Assembly (NCBI GenBank): GCA_027531255.1
Contig: JAPZRU010000007.1
Location: forward strand, 372,001-436,000
Length of the DNA: 64,000 bases
Source: Steroidobacteraceae bacterium
Lineage (GTDB): Bacteria; Pseudomonadota; Gammaproteobacteria; Steroidobacterales; Steroidobacteraceae
Reading direction: 5' to 3'
The notes under the pieces are model-generated. The model had not been told where the DNA came from, did not search any database, and worked only from the letters and a program-made list of their open reading frames with translations. How positions within the stretch are numbered: position 1 is the first letter of the stretch; each line of letters starts with the position of its first letter. This document shows positions 51,465-64,000 of this stretch, piece after piece. Position numbers and translations under genes: made by a program.

Positions 51465-53170
51465 TGGCGGTGGCGCCGCAACTCCCCGCCGGTACCCTCG
51501 CCGCGCACGGCGTCGAGCCGGCCGCGCCGCCGCGCGCCGCCGACGCGATCGCCGAGCGGCTGCGCGCACACGGCGTGCGCCACGTCTACGCGGTTGCGGG
51601 CGAGAGCTATCTCGACCTGCTCGACGCGCTGCACGGTGACGTCGGGCCGGACGTCGTCACCTGCCGCCACGAGGCGGCCGCGACCAACATGGCCGAGGCG
51701 ACCGCGAAGCTGACGGGCCGCCCCGGCGTCGCGCTGGTCACGCGCGGGCCGGGATTGGCACACGCGAGCATCGGCGTGCACACCGCGCAGCAGGATGCGA
51801 CGCCGCTGGTGCTGTTCGTCGGCGAGATCGCGCGCGAGGATCGCTTCCGCGGCGCGTTCCAGGAAGTGGACCTCGGGCAGGTCTTCGGCGAACTCGCGAA
51901 GGGGTGGCTCAGGATCGACGACGCGAACCGCGCACCGGAGCTGGTCGATCGCGCCTTCCAGCTGGCGACGAGCGGCCGGCCCGGACCTGTCGTGGTCGGC
52001 CTGCCCGAGGACGTGCTCGCGGAACCCTGCCGAGCACCGCTCGTGGCGCCGGCCGCCGCGCCGGTGGCGGGCGTCGACGCGCGCGCGGTCGATGCGATCG
52101 TCGAGCGACTCGCCGCGGCGGAGCGCCCGCTGCTCTGGGTCGGCGGCAGCCTCTGGACGCCGGAGGGCGTCGACGCACTGGTGCGCCTGGCCGAACGCTG
52201 GCAGCTGCCGGTCGGCACCACGTTTCGCCGCAAGGACCACTTTCCGAACCACCACTCGCTGTACGCGGGCGAGCTCGGCTTCGGCACGAGCCCGGCGCTG
52301 CAGCAGCGCGTGCGCGATGCCGACCTGCTGCTCGCGCTCGGCGCGCCGCTCGGCGACGTCGAGACCGGCGGCTACCGCTGGCTCGACCGCGCGACCGCGC
52401 GCGCGAGGCTGGTCCACGTGCACCGCGATGCGGGCACGCTGTCGGCGGTGTGGCCCGCGAGCCTCGCGGTGCACGCGCCGCCGGAAGCGGTGGCGGTCGC
52501 GCTGGCCGGGCGCGCGCCGTCCGTCGCGCCGCGTTGGCTCGACTGGACCCGCGCGGCGCGCGCGGCCCAGGCCGCGTTCGTCGCACCGGTGGCGACCGTC
52601 GGGCGCGTGAACCTCTCGGAGTGCTGGCGCGAGTTGCGCCGGCAGCTGCCCGCCGACGCGATCGTCACGAACGGCGCCGGCAACTACGCCGCTTGGCTGC
52701 ACCGCTTCTACGAGCACCGCGCGTTCCGCACGCAGCTCGCGCCCGGCAGCGGCGCGATGGGCTACGCGGTGCCCGCCGCGATCGCGGCAAAGCTTGCGCA
52801 CCCCGAGCGCGAGGTGGTGTGCGTCGCCGGCGACGGCTGCTTCCTGATGTCGTCGCAGGAACTCGCGACCGCCGCGCAGCGGCGAACGAAGCTCGTGTTC
52901 GTCGTCGTCGACAACGGTGCGTACGGCACGATCCGGATGCACCAGCAGGCGCGCTACCCGGGCCGGGTGGTCGCCACGGACCTGCAGAACCCGGACTTCG
53001 TCGCCTACGCGCACGCGTTCGGTCTGCCGGCCTGGCGCGTCACCGCGACGGCCGAGTTCGGCCCGGCACTCGAGGCCGCGCGCGCGCACGACGGCCCGAG
53101 CCTGCTGCACCTGGTCACCGACGTCGAGGACATCTCGCCGGGCCGGCGCCTGAGCGAGCTCGGCCGCTGA
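51464..53170 (+). CDS. Thiamine-pyrophosphate-dependent enzyme, acetolactate-synthase-like
   Basis: 568 residues. The PYR domain carries the catalytic Glu in VTCRHEAAATNMAEATAKL and TRGPGLAHASIGVHTAQQD; the middle domain follows; the PP domain has the TPP motif GDGCFLMSSQELATAAQ with DNGAYGTIRMH after 26 residues. Reactions of this family include decarboxylation of 2-oxo acids and carboligation. It lies between saccharopine dehydrogenase and ALDH7, overlapping the former by one base, so a role in lysine/2-oxoadipate metabolism is inferred. It is not benzoylformate- or acetolactate-specific by any signature I can see. Confidence 0.85.
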   Translation: MAVAPQLPAGTLAAHGVEPAAPPRAADAIAERLRAHGVRHVYAVAGESYLDLLDALHGDVGPDVVTCRHEAAATNMAEATAKLTGRPGVALVTRGPGLAHASIGVHTAQQDATPLVLFVGEIAREDRFRGAFQEVDLGQVFGELAKGWLRIDDANRAPELVDRAFQLATSGRPGPVVVGLPEDVLAEPCRAPLVAPAAAPVAGVDARAVDAIVERLAAAERPLLWVGGSLWTPEGVDALVRLAERWQLPVGTTFRRKDHFPNHHSLYAGELGFGTSPALQQRVRDADLLLALGAPLGDVETGGYRWLDRATARARLVHVHRDAGTLSAVWPASLAVHAPPEAVAVALAGRAPSVAPRWLDWTRAARAAQAAFVAPVATVGRVNLSECWRELRRQLPADAIVTNGAGNYAAWLHRFYEHRAFRTQLAPGSGAMGYAVPAAIAAKLAHPEREVVCVAGDGCFLMSSQELATAAQRRTKLVFVVVDNGAYGTIRMHQQARYPGRVVATDLQNPDFVAYAHAFGLPAWRVTATAEFGPALEAARAHDGPSLLHLVTDVEDISPGRRLSELGR

Positions 53171-53180
53171 GGAATCCACG

Positions 53181-54686
53181 ATGAACGCCGCCGTCCGCCT
53201 TCCCGCGTTCCCGCTCGCCCTCGGCCTGCCGGCCGAGGGCGATCTCGAGAGCCGCTCGCCGATCGACGGCCGGGCGCTCGGCGCGGTGCGCGTCGCCTCG
53301 CGCGCCGAGTACGACGCGACGGTGGAGCGCGCGGTCCGCGCATTCGCCGCCTGGCGCGCGGTGCCGGCGCCGCGCCGCGGCGAACTCGTCCGCCGCTTCG
53401 GCAACGCGGTGCGCGTGCACAAGGACGCGCTCGCGGATCTGATCACGCTCGAGGCCGGCAAGATCCGCTCCGAGGCGCTCGGCGAGGTGCAGGAAGTCGT
53501 CGACATCTGCGACTTCGCGGTCGGCCTGTCGCGCCAGTTGCACGGGCTGACGATCGTCTCGGAGCGGCCGCGTCACCACATGCTGGAGCGCTGGCACCCG
53601 CTCGGCCCCGTCGGCGTGATCACCGCGTTCAACTTCCCGATGGCGGTGTGGGCCTGGAACTCGGCGCTCGCGCTGGTCTGCGGCGACCCGGTGATCTGGA
53701 AGCCCTCCGAGAAGACGCCGCTGACCGCGCTCGCGCTGCACCGCGTGTTCGAAGAGGTGGCGCGCGAGTTCCCCGAGGCGCCGGAGGGGCTGTCGGCACT
53801 CGTGCAGGGCGGTCGCGAGGTCGGCGAGTGGCTGGCCGCCGACGCGCGCCTGCCGCTGATCAGCGCGACCGGCAGCACGCGGATGGGCCGCGAGGTCGCG
53901 ACGAAGGTCGCCGCGCGCTTCGGCCGTTCGCTGCTCGAGCTCGGCGGGAACAATGCGATGATCGTCGCACCCACGGCAGACGAAGACCTCGCGGTGCGCG
54001 CGATCACGTTCGCGGCCGCGGGCACCGCGGGCCAGCGCTGCACCACGCTGCGCCGGCTGTACCTGCACGGTTCGAAGCGCGAGCGCGTGCTCGGCCGCCT
54101 GAAGCGCGCCTATGCGAGCCTCGAGGTCGGCAGCCCGCTCGATCCCGCCACGCTGGTCGGCCCGCTCGTCGATCGCGCCGCGTACGAGGCGATGCAGCAG
54201 GCGCTCGAGTCCGCGCGCGCCGCGGGCGGGCGGGTCACCGGTGGCGAGCGCGTGACGGTGCCCGGCTGCGAGCAGGGCTTCTACGTGCGGCCCGCGATCG
54301 TCGAGCTCGACGCGCCGATCGAGTGCTCGCAGCACGAGACCTTCGCGCCGATCCTCTACGTGTTTCCGTACGAGACGATCGAGGCTGCGATCGCCGGCAA
54401 CAACGGCGTCGCGCAGGGCTTGTCGTCGAGCCTGATCACGCAGGACCTCGGCGAGGCCGAACTGTTCCTGTCCGGAGAGGGCAGCGACTGCGGCATCGCC
54501 AACGTCAACATCGGCCCGAGCGGTGCGGAGATCGGCGGCGCGTTCGGCGGCGAGAAGGAGACCGGCGGTGGCCGCGAGTCCGGCTCGGACGCCTGGAAGG
54601 CCTACATGCGCCGGCAGACGCAGACCGTGAACTACTCGAGCAGCCTGCCGCTCGCGCAGGGCGTGAAGTTCGACGTCGACGGCTGA
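53181..54686 (+). CDS. 2-Aminoadipate-6-semialdehyde dehydrogenase (ALDH7/antiquitin type)
   Basis: 501 residues. The ALDH7-specific context AAGTAGQRCTTLRRLYLHGS surrounds the catalytic Cys, LLELGGNNAMIVAP carries the general-base Glu, ITAFNFPMAVWAWN and WKPSEKTPLTA bind NAD, and GPSGAEIGGAFGGEKETGGG is the family C-terminal signature. The enzyme oxidises 2-aminoadipate semialdehyde (or its cyclic form piperideine-6-carboxylate) to 2-aminoadipate. ATG start 10 nt after the TPP-enzyme stop with a GGA-type site. Downstream of saccharopine dehydrogenase, which makes the semialdehyde. Confidence 0.93.
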   Translation: MNAAVRLPAFPLALGLPAEGDLESRSPIDGRALGAVRVASRAEYDATVERAVRAFAAWRAVPAPRRGELVRRFGNAVRVHKDALADLITLEAGKIRSEALGEVQEVVDICDFAVGLSRQLHGLTIVSERPRHHMLERWHPLGPVGVITAFNFPMAVWAWNSALALVCGDPVIWKPSEKTPLTALALHRVFEEVAREFPEAPEGLSALVQGGREVGEWLAADARLPLISATGSTRMGREVATKVAARFGRSLLELGGNNAMIVAPTADEDLAVRAITFAAAGTAGQRCTTLRRLYLHGSKRERVLGRLKRAYASLEVGSPLDPATLVGPLVDRAAYEAMQQALESARAAGGRVTGGERVTVPGCEQGFYVRPAIVELDAPIECSQHETFAPILYVFPYETIEAAIAGNNGVAQGLSSSLITQDLGEAELFLSGEGSDCGIANVNIGPSGAEIGGAFGGEKETGGGRESGSDAWKAYMRRQTQTVNYSSSLPLAQGVKFDVDG

Positions 54687-54726
54687 GGCGCCCCGCGGCA
54701 CGCTGCGGCTTCCGGAGGGAGGTCGC

Positions 54727-55284
54727 GTGGTGCACGCCGGGGACGAGCGGAACGGCAGGCGGACGACGGACCCGAGCGGCGCCGCCTCCGCGGGGTCGAT
54801 GGCGCCCGCGCGCCCGGCGCGACTCGCCTCGCGGCGGCGCGGGCCCCTCGCGCTCGCGATCGTCGTGCTGGCTGCGCTGCTCGCGGCCGGCTGCGCCGGC
54901 GAGTCCGCCGATCCCGATGCCGAGATCCGCGCGCTGATCGATGCCGGCGAGCTCGCGGCCGAGGCGCGCGATCTCGACGCGATCATGGCGCTCGTCTCGG
55001 GCGAGTACGCGGACGCCGACGGCCGCACGCGGCGCGACCTGTCGCTGTACGTGCGCGGGCTGCTGGCGCTGCACCCGAGGCTCGAGCTGTTCGTCGGCGT
55101 CGAGTCCGTGGAGCTGCAGGGACCCGAGCACGCCCGCGCCGTGATCAGAGTGGCATCGGTCGGCCAGCGGAGCGCGGCGGGCGGGGGTCTCGCCGCCGCC
55201 GACCGCCGCGTCGAGCTCGGCCTGCGCCGCGACGGCGGCGAGTGGCGGGTGGTCGCGGCGCGCTGGTCCGCTCGCGGGCCCTGA
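54727..55284 (+). CDS. Hypothetical lipoprotein
   Basis: 185 residues from GTG 54727, chosen because a strong GGAGGGAGG site lies 6 bases upstream; ATG 54799 in the same frame would give a shorter, ordinary signal peptide but has no clear ribosome site. Hydrophobic LALAIVVLAALLAAGC ends in a lipobox (Cys near 56). The mature part, about 130 residues, has helix then beta strands (EIRALIDAGELAAEARDLDA, DGGEWRVVAARWSA), a pattern like SnoaL/NTF2-fold lipoproteins, but I cannot assign it. Follows the ALDH gene after 40 nt. Confidence 0.7.
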   Translation: MVHAGDERNGRRTTDPSGAASAGSMAPARPARLASRRRGPLALAIVVLAALLAAGCAGESADPDAEIRALIDAGELAAEARDLDAIMALVSGEYADADGRTRRDLSLYVRGLLALHPRLELFVGVESVELQGPEHARAVIRVASVGQRSAAGGGLAAADRRVELGLRRDGGEWRVVAARWSARGP

Positions 55285-55336
55285 GGTAGAACGGCCCCGG
55301 GACCCGCGCCGGGTCCGGCCACCGCGGGGATCCGCC

Positions 55337-55492
55337 ATGCGCTACTGGCTCGGAACCTGCCTGTTCGCGATCGCCGCGTTCCTGCTGTGGCGCGCACACG
55401 CGCATCGCTCGTCCGTGCTCGCGCTCGCGCCGCGCGCGGCGCTGCTCGAGCGGCGCGAGCGCGCCGCGGAGCCCGCCCGCGCCGCAGCCTGA
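55337..55492 (+). CDS. Small membrane protein ORF (51 residues)
   Basis: ATG 55337 to TGA 55492. The first 20 residues form one hydrophobic helix (YWLGTCLFAIAAFLLWRAHA), followed by a basic, Ala/Arg-rich tail. A weak GGGGA site lies about 6 bases upstream. The hairpin GGACCCG-CGC-CGGGTCC (55302-55318) separates it from the preceding lipoprotein gene. Plausible single-span membrane peptide; expression uncertain. Confidence 0.4.
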   Translation: MRYWLGTCLFAIAAFLLWRAHAHRSSVLALAPRAALLERRERAAEPARAAA

Positions 55493-55603
55493 GGGTCCCG
55501 CCGGACGCACCGGCCGCGCTCACGCGGCCTCGTCGCGGCCGTCCGCGACGAAGTCCCGTGGCATCCCCGACGTCGCTGTCATGCAGCCCCGATGGACCAG
55601 GTA

Positions 55604-55637
55604 TGCTGCATCGCAGCAGGACTGCTGCACCGCAGCA
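55604..55637. promoter_or_regulatory. Two tandem 15-bp palindromes upstream of gltB
   Basis: TGCTGC-ATC-GCAGCA (55604-55618) and TGCTGC-ACC-GCAGCA (55623-55637), each a perfect dyad, repeated with a 19-bp period. The second ends where the -35 box starts (55638). The position suits a transcription factor controlling glutamate synthase. Confidence 0.75.
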
Positions 55638-55665
55638 TTGACCTGTTTCGGCCCGCCTGTATAGT
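55638..55665 (+). promoter_or_regulatory. Sigma-70-like promoter of gltBD
   Basis: TTGACC at 55638-55643 and TATAGT at 55660-55665 with a 16-bp spacer, one of the best promoter matches in the window. Transcription would start near 55672, giving a leader of about 100 nt before ATG 55771. Confidence 0.7.
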
Positions 55666-55770
55666 CCGCGTGCACGCTTCGAGTGCGTTTCCGCACTCCG
55701 GGCCTGCAGGCCGATGGGGCCCGCTCGGGCACCCGGCGCACGCCGGCGCGGGGCCGGCTGAGGAGCGGGG

Positions 55771-61817
<6,047 letters not shown>

Positions 61818-61917
61818 GGTCGCCGACGCGGATTCGCGAGGCCGACCGCGGCGCCGGGGCCGGCGCGAGTGCGCCGGGCCATCGGCGGCACCGGGCCGGT
61901 CGGCGGCCCGGCCGGCC

Positions 61918-62676
61918 TCACCCGCGGATCAGCTCGACGAGCTCGTAGTAGGTCTGCATGTAGCCGCCGACCGCGCCCTTCAGGAACAGGAATTCGCCGT
62001 CGGCCGTGCACCAGACGTCGTAGGGCGGGTGTTCCTGCGGCAGCCCCGGGCTCGCGACGAAGCGGAAGTGGAACGCGTCGAACGTGCCGGCCTTGACCGT
62101 GCACTTCTCCTCGCCGACGTACTCGACGCCGAGCGCGATCGAGAACAGCATAGGGCCGGTCGCGCCACGGTGGTCCGGCGACGACAGCAGGATCTGCTCG
62201 ATGCCCTGCACGCCCGCACCCTTCGAGCGGTCGTAGAGCCGCAGGTGCCACGCGTCGCACGCGATCGCGTGGTTCTGGAAGGTCAGCAGCCGACGCTGCA
62301 GGTCCATGCGCTGCGAGACGCGGCCCTCGAGCCTGGTGTTCGCCTCGCACTCCGCGTACTGCGGGTGGAAGCGGAACCAGCCGCTGCCCATGAAGCGGTC
62401 GCCGACGGTGATGCGGACGAAGCAGTCGGTCGGCAGCCACTGCGGGTCGAGCGAATAGGTGATGTCGCGCATCACGCTCGGGCGGTCGTCGATCTCGCAG
62501 TGCGCGATGCACGTGCGGCTGCCGTCCGAGTGGACGTTGATCATGAAGTACTCGCGGCCGCGTTCCTGGAGGTACCGGTCCGGCTTGTGCGAGAGATAGG
62601 CGATCGTGCCGCGTACCGACCGGTGGTCGCGCTGCAGGATCGGAAGGCCGGGGGTGCTGGTCGTGCCGCTCGCCAT
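61918..62676 (-). CDS. Hypothetical protein
   Basis: 252 residues from ATG 62676, not recognised. It has no signal peptide or membrane segment and is beta-rich with many aromatic residues (for example RFHPQYAECEANTRLEG, QNHAIACDAWHLRLYD, VEYVGEEKCTVKAGTFDAFH). The last segment, with PPYDVWCTADGEFLFLKG, resembles lipid- or cofactor-binding beta-barrel proteins such as DUF3108, but the match is too weak to name. Convergent with gltD and divergent from the molybdopterin hydroxylase gene. Confidence 0.7.
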   Translation of the reverse strand: MASGTTSTPGLPILQRDHRSVRGTIAYLSHKPDRYLQERGREYFMINVHSDGSRTCIAHCEIDDRPSVMRDITYSLDPQWLPTDCFVRITVGDRFMGSGWFRFHPQYAECEANTRLEGRVSQRMDLQRRLLTFQNHAIACDAWHLRLYDRSKGAGVQGIEQILLSSPDHRGATGPMLFSIALGVEYVGEEKCTVKAGTFDAFHFRFVASPGLPQEHPPYDVWCTADGEFLFLKGAVGGYMQTYYELVELIRG

Positions 62677-62761
62677 GATCGGGGTCTCCGTGCGCGTCCG
62701 TCGCGCGAAACACCGGCAGTATGCCGCGAGGTGCGCGGGCCCGCCTGCTAGAGTGCCGCCC

Positions 62762-64000
<1,239 letters not shown>

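Noticed and set aside
51464-53170. TPP enzyme as the missing lysine-ketoglutarate reductase
   Set aside because: It has a complete TPP-binding site and catalytic Glu and no reductase domain.
55604-55637. TGCTGC/GCAGCA repeats as REP elements or an RNA leader structure
   Set aside because: They lie upstream of the -10 box, so they are not transcribed from this promoter, and no further copies were noticed in intergenic DNA of the window.

Overview
The window is a chromosomal segment with very GC-rich, strongly codon-biased genes, most separated by 4-nt ATGA/GTGA overlaps or short gaps. No rRNA, tRNA, phage, insertion sequence or CRISPR array was seen. The gene set (TamA/TamB, YdbH/YdbL, DUF6279 lipoprotein, an FlhC/FlhD-like pair, NudC, RND and Mrp transporters, large-type GltB/GltD) points to a Gram-negative, aerobic proteobacterium, most likely a high-GC gammaproteobacterium or possibly a betaproteobacterium. 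The species cannot be named from the sequence.

Layout. 1-0.66 kb: 3' part of a PLP trans-sulfuration enzyme broken by an in-frame amber codon. 0.8-4.2 kb: AbgT transporter, an SDR/cupin pair and a Rid protein. 4.3-14 kb: a leftward run from nudC through TSUP, DUF4126, NRDE, tamA, tamB and a double DUF1330 protein. 14.1-15.5 kb: divergent FlhC-like and FlhD-like genes around an AT-rich, dyad-filled spacer. 15.4-18.3 kb: two small membrane proteins and a YadG/YadH-type ABC exporter. 18.4-22.3 kb: YdbL-like lipoprotein and YdbH-like protein, divergent from a DUF6279 lipoprotein. 22.4-29.2 kb: PhzF, a membrane-tethered receiver protein, a saccharopine-dehydrogenase-like protein, YheT hydrolase, a GDPD-like protein lacking metal ligands, bactofilin and DUF533. 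29.2-35.2 kb: six-gene Mrp Na+/H+ antiporter operon with fused A and B subunits. 35.5-43.8 kb: pirin, RND adaptor and pump, MscS channel and DUF418.

43.8-49.6 kb is the most interesting part. A short ModE-type regulator and modA lie beside a leftward operon of a TonB-dependent receptor, a small secreted protein and a DUF1111 di-haem protein. The same dyad, 8-bp half sites separated by 8 bp and matching the ModE operator, sits in front of both modA and the receptor operon. This suggests one ModE regulon combining periplasmic and outer-membrane uptake of molybdate or a molybdenum chelate. modB and modC are absent from the window. A truncated cupin gene lies next to the receptor promoter.

49.7-54.7 kb: an Lrp-type regulator divergent from saccharopine dehydrogenase, a TPP enzyme and an ALDH7-type aminoadipate semialdehyde dehydrogenase, a probable lysine/aminoadipate catabolic operon. 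55.6-61.8 kb: gltB-gltD behind a sigma-70-like promoter with two tandem 15-bp palindromes. The window ends inside a Tat-exported molybdopterin hydroxylase large subunit at 62.8 kb, itself a molybdenum enzyme.
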